Shown one piece after another: positions 40,927 to 51,267 of a stretch of DNA of 64,000 bases (within the stretch, counting starts at the first letter, position 1; each line of letters starts with the position of its first letter). The stretch lies in the NCBI GenBank assembly GCA_025594325.1, contig JANHCV010000016.1, forward strand, positions 62,001-126,000, read 5' to 3'. The notes below the pieces were generated by a model. The model was not told the DNA's origin, did not search any database, and saw only the letters and a program-made list of their open reading frames with translations. Position numbers and translations under genes: made by a program. This DNA is from Blastocladiella emersonii ATCC 22665 (Eukaryota > Blastocladiomycota > Blastocladiomycetes > Blastocladiales > Blastocladiaceae).

Positions 40927-43900
40927 ATGTATTGAGGTCCAGCTGTCCAACGTCGAAGCTCAGGTCGCCGATCGTTGCTTGAGGCGGGTTCCTTGCCACA
41001 GGCGAACCGGGCACCTGGCGCGCGGCGGCGGGTTCGGTCTCTCTCGACGGTGCCTGCTGGGTTGGGAATGGAGCAGCAGTCCCCACCGCGCCGTTGGCCA
41101 TGCCGAACAGCTGGCACATGGCGCGCCACTTGTTCGCAAGCGCGCGGTACTGCTCCGTGACGCGCTGCACCTCGACCTGCTTCGCGTGCGTCGCGGCGCG
41201 GAGCTGGTCGTCGAGCTCGGCCGCGCGGCGCTGGACCTGGGTGAGCTCGACGGCACGCGCGTCGCGGTCCTGCTCGGTCGCCGTGAGCCGCGCCTGCGTC
41301 TGCTGCAGGAGCCGCTTGAGCTCGTCGACCGCCAAATCGCGCGCGGCGAGCTTGTCGCGCACGTCGCCCTCGGCGCGCTCGAGCTTGGCCGCGAACGTGG
41401 CGCGCAGTTTGGCGGCTTCGGCCTCGATCAGCGCCAGAGACTCGTTGCGCTCCTCGAGCTTGGCGTGCAGCGCGGCAGCCTGGTCGCGCGCCTCGTTGCG
41501 CTCCTCGCGGTACTGGCTCGCCAGGTCCTCGAGCTGCTGCACCTCGCGCTCGCGGTGCTGGAGCTACTCTTGCGAAGGGAGGTCAGTCGCTGGGTCGGAT
41601 GGCGAGCGAGCAAGCGCACCTCGAACTGCATCTCGCGCGCGCCCTCGGCCGCCCGCTTGACCTCGTTGAACTCGGCGACCTTGGCGGCGAGATTCGCTTT
41701 CAGCGCGCGCAGCGACTCGGCCTGGTCCTCGACCTGCTTGTCCTTGATCCGCACCGCCTGCTGCGCGGCCGCGAGCTCGGCGCGCACACGTTCCCGTTCC
41801 TCGCTCGCCGCTTTGGCCTCGCCGCGCACCTGCTCGAGCTCGCGGCGCACACCCTCGAGCTCAGCGACCGCGCGGTCGCCGGCATGCACGCGGTTCGTGC
41901 ACTGCAGCGCCGTCTGCTTGGCGTGGTTGCGCGCGGCCTCGGCCGCGGCGTGTGCGGCGCGCAGCTTGTCAGCGAGCTTCTTGGTCTTGTGCTCGTACAG
42001 CTGCTCGAGGTCGGTCACCGACTGCGCGAGCCCCGCGATCTTGGCCTGCTGCGCGTGCACGACGCGCCCGAGGTCCTGCTTCTCGCGTGTCTGGGTGTCG
42101 AGCTGCGCGCGGAGGTCGGCCGCTTGCGCGAGGGACTCGTCGAGCTGGCGCTGCAGCGCCGCGTTGCGCTCGTGCACGCGCGCGATCTCGGCCTGTGCGT
42201 CCTTGACGTGCGCCGCCTGCTCGGCCGTGGCGCGGACGAGGTCACACTCGAGCGCCGCGCGTGCGGTCTTGGCTTCGTCGACTTGCCGGTGCAGGTCGCG
42301 CGTGTTGGCCTCGTGCTGCTGCGCCAGTGTCGAGCGCACCGAGGCGAGCTCGGCGTCGTGGCGTCTATACACGGCGGAGTGGGTTGGCACAGGTTGCGAG
42401 GGCATTTGGTGGAGAGCGTACCGCTGAGCGTCTTGAAGCTGGGCCTGGTGCTTGCGCTCCTGCTCGCGGATCTGGTCGCGCAGCGCCTGCACGTCAACCG
42501 ACACGTCGCGAACAATGTTTTTGAGCGACGCTAGCTGCTCCTTAGCCTACCCACTTGGACCACGTTAGCGATGCCAAAGAGGTTAACCAAGTCCAGCGCA
42601 CCTCGGCGAGCTTCTCCCGCGCAGCCTCCTTATCGCGGACCGCCTTGGCCAGCGCGCGCTTGCCCTCAGACTCGGCGACCCGGAGCCGGCGCTCGAGGTC
42701 GACTCGCGTGGCGGACTCGCGCGACAGCCCGTCCTTGGCGGCGGTACACTCGCGCTCGAGGACCGCGACGCGGGACCGCGCCGCCTCGAGCTCCTTGGCA
42801 ACCGCCGCCGACCGCGCACGCTCGGCCTGGAGCTGTTCCGCTATCCCGCGCATCTCGCGCGCACGGTCGTGCTCGACCTGCTGCATGCGGCGCGCCTCGA
42901 GCTCGAGTGCCGCGAGCGTCTGCTGGGTCGCGGCGCGGGATGCGGCGTCGGCTACAGGTTCGGGGGCCGGCGGTGGTGGCGGTGGTGGCGGGGCGGGGCG
43001 GCGCGCGGTCTGGGCCTTGGCCGCGGCCCGCTCGAGCTTGGCGAGCTGCTGCTTCACGGCCGACAGCTCGGACTCGAGCCCCGCGGCCTTGGACTGGCTC
43101 GACATGGCGCGGACCAGGTCGGCCATCATGGTGTGCAGCTGCACGAGGGCCGGGTCGGGCAGCGGCGGAGGCTGTTGCAGCTGTTGCGGTTTCGCGGGGC
43201 TCGGGAACTGGTGCGGCAGCGGCGCGGGATCGGTGGCCACGGGCTGCCGCGGCAGACAAACAGGTGCTGGTGCGGCTACGGCCGGAGCAGGCGGTGCTGA
43301 GGTCGGTGGTGCGGGGAGCGGGATGCTCGTGTCGGGGAGGAGGAACGACATGTCGATGGCGACCTGGACGGGCGCGCCATTGCGGTCGACGCGGTCGAGC
43401 GACTGCAGCGAGCGCGAGAGCGACCACACGATGCCCTGCGTGCTCGCGTCGTCCGAGACGGGGTTGCCCTCGAGCAGCAGATGTCGCAGGTTCTACTCGG
43501 AGCGTGCGCGTCAGTCCTGCATCAAAGACTGTCAAGCGAGCAACGTACGACAAGTCCAGAGAGGTAGTACAGCTCGGGAGACGCCGCTATCGCATTCCCA
43601 CGCACGTCGAGCACCTCGAGCGCGTATCCCGGCCCGTGCAGGTGGACGATCCCGACGAGCGAGTCGATGTTGTTGTGCGCGAGCACGAGCTTGCGCAGGC
43701 CCGTCAGCGTCTCGAGCCCCTGGATGCGCGATATCTCTCCTCGCATGGGAATCGCGGCGCGGCGACAGGTGTCAGCAACGTCCGCTGGGGAGTGTGCGAC
43801 GCGCGGCGAGAGCATACCCGGTTGTTGGCGAGATTGAGGATGCGCAGAAGACGGAGCCCGGCGACCCCTTCAATCTCCAGAATCTCGTTGGACGAGAGGT

Positions 43901-44120
43901 CGAGCGAGGTCAGGAAGGCCATGCGCTGCAGGATCGACGGGTCCATGCGCGAGACGAGGTTGCCGTGCAGGTTGAGCGAGCGGATCGGCGACGGTGATGT
44001 TGAAGCGTCACGCTCGTCACCGCCAACGGCGGGCGGGAACAGCCATGCCGCGAGCTGCGATAGGTGCTGGATGTTGGCGTCGACGCGCGAGATGGTCGTG
44101 GGCAGGGCAGCGACGGTCAT
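40913..44120 (-). CDS. LRRCC1: LRR and coiled-coil centrosomal / basal-body protein (LRRCC1/VFL1 type)
   Basis: Five exons: 44120-43818, 43734-43549, 43492-42602, 42540-41620, 41563-40913 (introns 56-83 bp, all phase 0); 983 residues versus ~1,030 in human LRRCC1. N-terminal leucine-rich repeats run LTSLDLSSNEI, LRILNLANNRIS, LRKLVLAHNNID, LEVLDVRGNAI, LRHLLLEGNPVS with the family's HLHG insertion before the fourth repeat. A Pro-rich linker follows, and then ~650 residues of heptad coiled coil rich in Ala, Arg, Glu and Gln. Homologues (Chlamydomonas VFL1, vertebrate LRRCC1/CLERC) localise to the basal body or centriole lumen and set centriole rotational polarity. The stop codon is 7 bp from the inverted-repeat breakpoint. 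Confidence 0.85.
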
Positions 44121-44399
44121 TGCATCAAGTCGATCTGTTCTTTCATTCGTTTATATCCATGGTTTACAGGGCGCAGAAAGGGAGAGAGGGCGCGGAGGCC
44201 GCTTCGCGAACTGGCGACCCCTGTGAACCGCGCGACCTGAAACATGACGTGACGCTACTCGAGCAATGAGGTCCAGAGAACACACAACTTGTATAATATA
44301 CGGTCGACGGACTCGGTCCATGGTACAAAAGAACCCGCTCAAGGACGCCCCCAGTCACGCGTCCTTCTCTCTCCTCCCACGAATTCCCCGCGAACCACC

Positions 44400-46061
44400 T
44401 CACACGCGCAGCTTGGGCACGACCTTGAGCCCGTTCTTCATCTGCAGCGTGAGGGCGGTGCGGTACGTAACGTCGTCAGCGTTGACGACGTCGAAATCGA
44501 AGCGGCGGACGAGCGAGACGAGGCAGCTGACGCCCTCGAGGTACGCCATCTGCTGGCCGAGGCAGGTGCGCGGGCCGGCGTTGAACACGGGGTACTTGAA
44601 GGGGCTGGGCTGGATGAAGTTGCCGTTGTTGTCGATCCAGCGCTCGGGGCGGAACGCGGTCGCGTCGGGGCCCCAGATCTCGGTGAGCCGGCCCATGGCG
44701 TACGGCGACCAGATGATGCCCTCGCCGGGGCGCACCTTGGTGCCGTCGGGCCACACGTCGTAGTCGACGGCGTACTTGATCTCGGTCGGCACCGACGGGT
44801 ACAGGCGCAGGGCCTCGCTGAACACGGACCGCGCGTACACCAGGTCCTTGGTCAGCGCCACGTAGTCGGCCTCGGTCGACGCGCCCTTGGGCGCGGCGAG
44901 GTGGTTGGGCAGCACGCGGTCGATCTCGGCGCGCAGCGTCGCCGTCACGGCCGGGTGCTGCCACAGCAGGTAGATGGTCCACGAGAGCGCCTGCGCCGTG
45001 GTGTCGCGGCCGGCGATGATGAAATTAATGACCACGTCGCGCAGCTCCTTGTCCGAGTACCCAGCGTCCGAGTCGGGCTTCTTCATCTTGAGGAACCGCG
45101 AGAGCAGGTCGGCCGAGGGCGCGAGCCCGGCGTCCTTGCCGTCGTGGGCGTCGGCGGCAGCGAGCTGGGCGCGGCGGGTGCGGATGACGCGGTCGGCAAA
45201 CTCGTCGGTGGTGCGGGTGCACCGCTTGAGCAGGCGCGCGTCGCCGTTGAAGAACTCGGTGATCCACTGCTGCCAGTCGTTCATGACGAAGCGGCGCGCC
45301 GTGATGGCCTGGGCCGTGTCAAAGGCGGTGGCGAACGGCAGCGGGTCCTTGGCCTGCAGCGACCCGAGCGAGGTGCCGAACCCGATCTCCATGAAGGCGT
45401 CGAGCGTGAAGCGGTGGAACAAGTCGTACAGGTCGACCGTCTCGCCCTTCTTGGCGGCCTCGCCCAGGATGTCGACGAGGTGGTGCGTGTGCGCGTCGAA
45501 GACCTGCAGCATGAAGTCGCGGAAGTTCTTGACCGAGAAGATGTGGGCGGCCGTCTTGCGCTGGGCCTTCCACGAGGCGCCGTCGCCGTTGAAGATGCCG
45601 TGGCCAAGCAGCGCCATCTGGCGCACGTAGAACCGCGGGCCCTTGATGTAGTTGTCGAAGTTGGCCTTGAGGATGTGCTCGAGGTTGGTGGGCGAGTTGG
45701 TCATGAGGAAGGTGGGCAGGCCGGGCGCCCAGAAGGCGGACGTGAACCCCTCGCCGCGGTCGAGATGGCCGCGCGCGACCTCGAACGCCATATCGTGACG
45801 CTTGTCCTGCGTCATGAGCAGCATCAGCGCGTGGCCCCAGATGGCGCGCCCGAACACGGCGTCGCTGATCACGTCGGACCGCCGCCGCCGCGCCACGTCG
45901 AGCGCGAGCAGCACAATGGACGCGACGACGGCGCCGATCCCGCCGCGCGCGAGCAGCGCCAGGAGCGACGGCTTGCCGTTCGAGGACCGCGCGCCGAACA
46001 GGCCGAGCAGCGCCGCGGCGCGCACGAGCGGTTGTGGGAGCGTCGCGATGACGGCGTTCAT
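44400..46061 (-). CDS. Cytochrome P450, fatty-acid omega-hydroxylase-like
   Basis: Intronless, 553 residues. Membrane helix at ~40-58 (GGIGAVVASIVLLALDVA). Motifs: WKAQRKTAAHIF (C-helix), HRFTLDAFMEIGFG, I-helix AGRDTTAQALSW, SEALRLYPSVP (ExxR), FRPERW, and haem loop FNAGPRTCLGQQMA. The block order and HRFTLDAFMEIGFG resemble CYP86/CYP704/CYP52-type omega-hydroxylases of fatty acids and alkanes, which is an inference from motif style. A TATA box (46169-46174) lies 108 bp upstream, and the gene is divergent from the F-box gene. Confidence 0.93.
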   Translation of the reverse strand: MNAVIATLPQPLVRAAALLGLFGARSSNGKPSLLALLARGGIGAVVASIVLLALDVARRRRSDVISDAVFGRAIWGHALMLLMTQDKRHDMAFEVARGHLDRGEGFTSAFWAPGLPTFLMTNSPTNLEHILKANFDNYIKGPRFYVRQMALLGHGIFNGDGASWKAQRKTAAHIFSVKNFRDFMLQVFDAHTHHLVDILGEAAKKGETVDLYDLFHRFTLDAFMEIGFGTSLGSLQAKDPLPFATAFDTAQAITARRFVMNDWQQWITEFFNGDARLLKRCTRTTDEFADRVIRTRRAQLAAADAHDGKDAGLAPSADLLSRFLKMKKPDSDAGYSDKELRDVVINFIIAGRDTTAQALSWTIYLLWQHPAVTATLRAEIDRVLPNHLAAPKGASTEADYVALTKDLVYARSVFSEALRLYPSVPTEIKYAVDYDVWPDGTKVRPGEGIIWSPYAMGRLTEIWGPDATAFRPERWIDNNGNFIQPSPFKYPVFNAGPRTCLGQQMAYLEGVSCLVSLVRRFDFDVVNADDVTYRTALTLQMKNGLKVVPKLRV

Positions 46062-46168
46062 GGGTGGGTGAGGGCGGGCGTTGACGTTGCAGCGAGCGGC
46101 AGCGGGGGTAGGGCGCTGGCGGTTGGATGGCAGGGAGCGAGCGAGGGTCGGCGGGGGACCGGCTGCGC

Positions 46169-46174
46169 TTTATA
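46169..46174 (-). promoter_or_regulatory. TATA box of minus-strand P450
   Basis: Minus-strand TATAAA in the 519-bp region shared with the F-box/LRR gene. Confidence 0.55.
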
Positions 46175-46580
46175 CGGCCCCGGGCGGCGGATTAGGTGCG
46201 AGGCCGCGAACGCGCGGCGTGGCGCGACGCGAGCGACGGTCGGCCCCACCGCCACGACGGAAGATTCGAATTCGCCGCTGCTCAGCCGAGCGGACGGCGC
46301 TCGTTCGCCCGTGGCCGTGGTCGCTGCTCACGCGGACAGGCCGCGAGCGCGCCCTTTTCCCCGACGTGGGAGGGCGAGGTGCCCCACGGCTCAAGCCCGC
46401 GAACCCATATGAAATTCCACGAGCCCCATCGCGTCGAGCGAGGAATCCAAGGGCGATGACTCGTTGACGCGCGAAGGACGGCGAGCGCGTGGCGACCAAG
46501 CACGTGGGTAAGGCGGACGCGACTGCTCGTTTCCGGGAGGCGGTCGCTTCTTTCACTGCTTCTCTCGGCCTCACCCGACC

Positions 46581-48289
46581 ATGTTAAACTTTGTACCGTC
46601 ACACCATGTAACTGATGAACCACGACTTGATGCAATGCCAACCAGCGCGCGCTCCGCGTCTAGCTCGAGAAGAAGCGCCGTGAAATCGAGCATCGCGCCA
46701 ACGGCTTGTCTGCCTCATCAGGCTCGCCCGCTTCCGCTTCTGCGGCGGCACCGACACCGGCGCCGCCAGCCCTGGCTGCTTCCGCTTCGCCCAAGACTGG
46801 AGCAGCCAAGGCCAAGCCGGCGCCTGCTCGGCTGCTGCCCAAGCGGAACCAGCTGCCGTTCGTTGCCCCACCGGTTGCCGCTGCGCCCACGCCCGCCGCT
46901 GCCCCTACGACTGCTTCGTCGAAGACCGCTTCCGCTCGCTCGACGAGGCCCAAGGGCAAGTCGAAATCGTCCGCCTCCGCCGCACCGTGCCGCTGCGACC
47001 CGCTTGCGGTGCTTCCCGTCGAGCTGACACTTCGCGTTCTTGGCTTCCTCGACCTGCGTACCCTCCTCTCGTGCAGCGGCGTGAGCCGTCCGTGGCGTCG
47101 CGTGTTGAGCGCGAACCGCGCGCTCTGGTCTCACCTCGACTTGACCTGGCACGCGCATCCGACCGTCATCAAAACGCTCGTCACGCGCGCTGGGTCGCAC
47201 CTGCGCTCGCTCAAGTTCTCGGCCAAGGGCTTCCGCGACGCCGCGATTACCGCGCTCGGCATCGCGGGCGTGCGCAACCCGGTCCTCGAGACGGTCGCGA
47301 TCAGCAACGCGTCCTCGCTTAGCTCTCATGTTTTTGCGACGTTTGCTGTTCCGACTTTGCGCTCCCTCTCGCTTCCCGGCACCAAGCTTAATGACGTGAC
47401 GCTCAACTCGATTCTCGTCGCGTGCCCACTCCTCACCCACCTCGCGCTTCCTGCATGCATGCATCTCAACGGTACTGGCTTTGCTTTGCCTCAAGATGCC
47501 CCGCCTTCGCAGCTCGCTACCGTCGACTTGGCGACTTGCGCTGGCCTTAATACTGACGGTGTGATTGCCCTCGCCAAGTCTCACCGGTCCATGACATCCC
47601 TGCACTTCTTGGCTCCCGGCATGCCCGGGCCCGAATTCATGGTAATGCCTGACGCCCTCGATGAGCTTGCCGGTTGCACTCAGCTGCAATCCCTGTCGCT
47701 TCAACCCAGCTCCTGGTGCAACTCTGCCCGCCTCGCCACCTTTCTGGGCTCGATTCAGCTCTCGCACCTCGCGATCCCGACCACTCCCGCCATCAACGAC
47801 CAGGTGATCGATGTGCTCGCCGCCAAATCGGGCTCCACGCTGACTACGCTTCACTTGCCATCGTCGGCGAACATTTCCACGAATGCCTGGATTCGGCTGC
47901 TTGATGCGTGTGCCTCGCTTCAGAGCCTTGTCGTTGGATTTTGTCCCGGCATCAACGACGCGGTACTTGCCCACGTTCCGCGGTCCGTGCAGCACCTCGA
48001 CCTTACCAGTATCGGCGCCGTGACCGACGCGGGACTCATGACGGTCACCGAGCGTGCCGAGTCGTTGGTCAAGCTCCGCCTCGCTTTCACGGGCGTCAGC
48101 GAGTCGGCGGTGCGCCAGGCCGCCATCCTGCTCCCGCACCTCAAGGAGCTCGATCTCAGCGGGTGCCCGCGCATCACGCCCGCAGGACTCGGCGTGCTCC
48201 GTCAGTCTGGCGCAGCACGCGGTCTCGCGGTCGTGTACCGCGGGCGGCCCTCGGGGTCCCAGGTCCGCACGCTGAACGGGTTGTTCTAG
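46581..48289 (+). CDS. F-box / leucine-rich repeat protein
   Basis: The long frame from 46664 has no good ATG. A 12-bp first exon ATG-TTA-AAC-TTT (46581-46592) joined over a 71-bp intron (GTACCG...TCTAG) to 46664 supplies MLNF|LEKKRREIEHRANG, giving 545 residues. After an Ala/Pro/Ser-rich N-terminus the F-box reads LPVELTLRVLGFLDLRTLLSCS...WRRVL (~122-160). About ten irregular LRRs follow (LRSLSLPGTKLNDVTLNSIL, LTHLALPACMHLNG, LKELDLSGCPRITPAGL), the FBXL arrangement. Such proteins recruit substrates to SCF ubiquitin ligases through Skp1; the target is unknown. Codon use is less GC-biased than in neighbouring genes. The start exon is the weakest part of the model. Confidence 0.85.
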
Positions 48290-48639
48290 TCGTCAAATGC
48301 ATTCATTTTCGCTCTTCCTTGTCCCTCCTCCGCGACTGAACCCAATTCTCGCTTTTTTGACGCGATGAGGCAGGCGATGAGGCAGGCGATGAGGATCGTG
48401 AGAGCGCATGGCGACCGCTCACGTGATATGTGTTTACGCGTCGGCGCTCATTTCGATTAGCCGCCTGCTACTTTCGTCGCTGCTCTCGACTACATTCCGC
48501 TAATGTGATGTTATTCATGTGACGTGAACCAACGAATTCATGCGAATGGAAACCGAACAGCGTGTGCACCGCTCGATTCAAAGGGCAAGTCAAACACGAC
48601 TCGCTTGGAACCACGCGCTGCTGCGACCCGCTCGCTGTG

Positions 48640-50760
48640 TTGCTTGCTAACCTGAGGTGTTGCAGCTTTGATCTGCTCGACCAGTTCGCGCGTCTCGATG
48701 AGGACACTAGCGGCCATGCGCGAGTACCGAACGGCCAATCCAGGTCGAGAAAGGTCAGCGAGACCTTGCCCCGCTGCTTGAGATAGGTCTTGTCGATCCG
48801 CACCATCGAGCGCAGCACGAGGAGCGGGAACGCGAGGAACTAGACGTACAGCGCAACGTGATTGCGCACCGATTCGTCGCCATAGTTTGTATCGCCGACC
48901 ACGACCCATGGCACGTCCGCGCCCGTGAGCTGGCGCGCGACCATTGAGGGCGCCACGACCGCCTTGCTGTCCGTATCCAGCGTGATCCTAGCCGCATCCG
49001 TCTCTTCGTTAACAGCCGTCCGGAGTGTGTTGCGCGCAGTGTTGGTCAGGTGGCCCATGTACTTCGCCGCCTTGCTACGTCGACCACATCAGAGGCTGCT
49101 TGAGCCAGATGCTTCCGCGGGGACCTTGACGGCGGGTGAATTATCAAGCGCGCCGCGCTTGGATCGTGGGTGCTGCGAGCGCGCGCGGGGAGCAGAGGAA
49201 GGTCCGACGACAGCCAACTCAGCTTGATGCTACAACTCGACATGTCGGTCGCTGGCCGCCAGCAGCGTGTCCTTGATCGGGTTGAAGCGAGCGAGCTGGA
49301 GCGCCAGCGCTGACACGGCCTCAGGCGCCAGTCAGTATAGCGTCGACGAGTTGCGAGCAGGTCGCTTTTCAGGCGTTGTGCTGTGGAAGGAAGTGCAACC
49401 AATGTGAGCAAACAAAGTTTTGTATTCGCACCTCAGAAATTGGCGACCGGTAGCGTTAGGAACTGCTCCCCTCCGTGCTGGGCTTTCAACCCCACCCCTC
49501 CCCCACCCAACCCAACCCAACCCAACCCAACCTCAACTCAACTTCAACTCAACTCAACTCAGCCCTTCAGCGCGTCAATGAAAGTTGCGGCGTCGTAGTG
49601 GACGCGTCGCGTGGAAAGAAATATACGCGATTACAGAGGGATCAGAGAAGCGATCAGATCGAGAAAGCAGAGCAAGTAGAACGTGCTCGGCGCGTCAGTT
49701 TAGGAAGTGAAGTATTGTGACGCTGGACAGCGTGACATGGCGGCGAAGACGACAAGCTTACGAATCCTGAACGCGTTGCAGAGGTAGCGTGTGCGCAGCA
49801 AAAGCCTTTGGAGCGGCGAGAAGAGGCCAGCAACGATGGCTTGGAATGCGTCCGATTCGGTCACGTTCACAGGGATTGGCACGGCCGCGATGGTCTGCTC
49901 GCCGTTACAGTACAACGCGGGAAGTTGGAGCGGGGGACCGCGTTGCGCCCGTTGCGGTTGACCTCAAATTGCCGCGCATCTGCTCGAGTGCGATGGCGAT
50001 GAGTTTGAGCGACGTTGCGTCGTCATCCAGGGCGAGCCCGATGCGAACACCGTCCACGATCGCGACCATGGGCGACTTCTGCACTGAGTTGGGTGCTTCT
50101 CAAGCGGTTTCGCGGCCTTTTTGGGGGGGAAACGAGCGCCAGCTTCGAGATGGCGACGGCGGGAACGTCGTCCATGGCGCGGAACGCGATGCAAGAGCCG
50201 GCCAGCCTGGCAAACCGCCGACCGCGACCAGATGCGCCGTAGCACGCTTCCAGCTGCTCGAGACAGGCGTGTATCGCGTCGTAGCCACACACAAGCAACT
50301 GGTGACGAAACCCACCACATGGCCGTCAGAATCGTCGCGAAACCGTTGTTCCGCTTCGCGGACCAGCTGCTCCGTCTGCTCGAGCGTGGACAGCGGGGGC
50401 GGGAAGGACTCGGCCAAGTTCGCGGTGGTGATCAGAGGAGGCATGCCCGCGGTGCTCCGCGCGGCGCGACGAGCACGTTGATCGGCGTTGCGCCCCGCAA
50501 GAAAGGCGACGATATCGCGATCACGCCCCGCTCGAGTGGCCAGGCGGGTGTTGGTGGCTGCCGAGCATGATCGTTGCGGCCTGCCACCGTTTGTTCACAA
50601 GCTCGAGTGCGAGCCAGCCTTCAGCCTCGGAGCGAGCTTGCAGCGCTCATGTGATGCAAGCGTTTAGACTCACATGCGGGTAGTAGTCGGTGCGAAGAGC
50701 GTGGATCGACAGGCGGTGCGCGCCGCGGCGACTCACGTCAAGGTTCATCCTTCTCATCGA
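48640..50760 (-). pseudogene. Decayed gene remnant(s), family not recognised
   Basis: Minus-strand fragments look protein-like but are broken. Around 50100-50300 one frame reads KLLVCGYDAIHACLEQLEACYG; around 49270-49340 another reads VSALALQLARFNPIKDTLLA; 48840-49060 gives TARNTLRTAVNEETDAARIT and VPWVVVGDTNYGDESVRNHV up to an in-frame TAG; 48720-48840 continues LAFPLLVLRSMVRIDKTYLK, and a frameshift near 48740 leads to RMAASVLIETRELVEQIKAA. Stops and shifts separate them, and some breaks could hide introns. Whether this is one large gene or two is unclear. Confidence 0.4.
49501..49562 (+). repeat. (CCCAA)n then (TCAAC)n short tandem repeat
   Basis: About five CCCAA units pass into TCAAC-type units. 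It is not the TTAGGG telomere repeat; a simple-sequence tract. Confidence 0.85.
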
Positions 50761-51267
50761 CAGCTCTCAGTCGCTCAAGCTCAGGAATGACGGAGACGTC
50801 CAGCGATGGTAGCACTCGTGCCGACAAGCAGTTGCGCCCCAGCGCTGGTGCCATACACGAGCCGCCGTCTTGCCATCACTGACCCAAGCTTCAGTCCATG
50901 CTGCGCGCTTCGCGCGCCTTGCCGCGTCCCGGTGATCTTCATCAGACTGCGTCAGCGTTGCTTCATGCGTAGGAACGACCGGGTTTTCTATGAGATGGAC
51001 ATGAGCGACGCGCGGCCCGTGCTCAACGACTTCACGGCAAGGCGAGGTGGAAATCGAGCCTCAGGTGGGATCAGCTGATCGGTTGCTAGGGCCGTGGCCG
51101 TGAAAAGTTCAGGTCACGTGGGCTTCATTTTTTCGGGGAGACCACTGGGGTTGAGCCCAGCATAACTTCGAATGAGTTGAGTAACATTGTGATTGATGAA
51201 GTTTGGATGAAGCGTGAGAGAGACAGCAGGGGACGCTCAACCTTTTAGCCCTTTGCATGTAACTCCT

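Larger units (their letters stand above)
48290..51267. other. Gene-poor stretch with decayed coding fragments
   Basis: About 3 kb without an intact gene. It includes triple GATGAGGCAG-like words at ~48365-48395, a pentanucleotide repeat (49501-49562) and decayed coding-like fragments on the minus strand (separate entry). AT content is higher than in the flanks. Confidence 0.6.

Noticed and set aside
49501..49562. Interstitial telomere repeat
   Set aside because: Unit is CCCAA/TCAAC, not CCCTAA, and the tract is too short.
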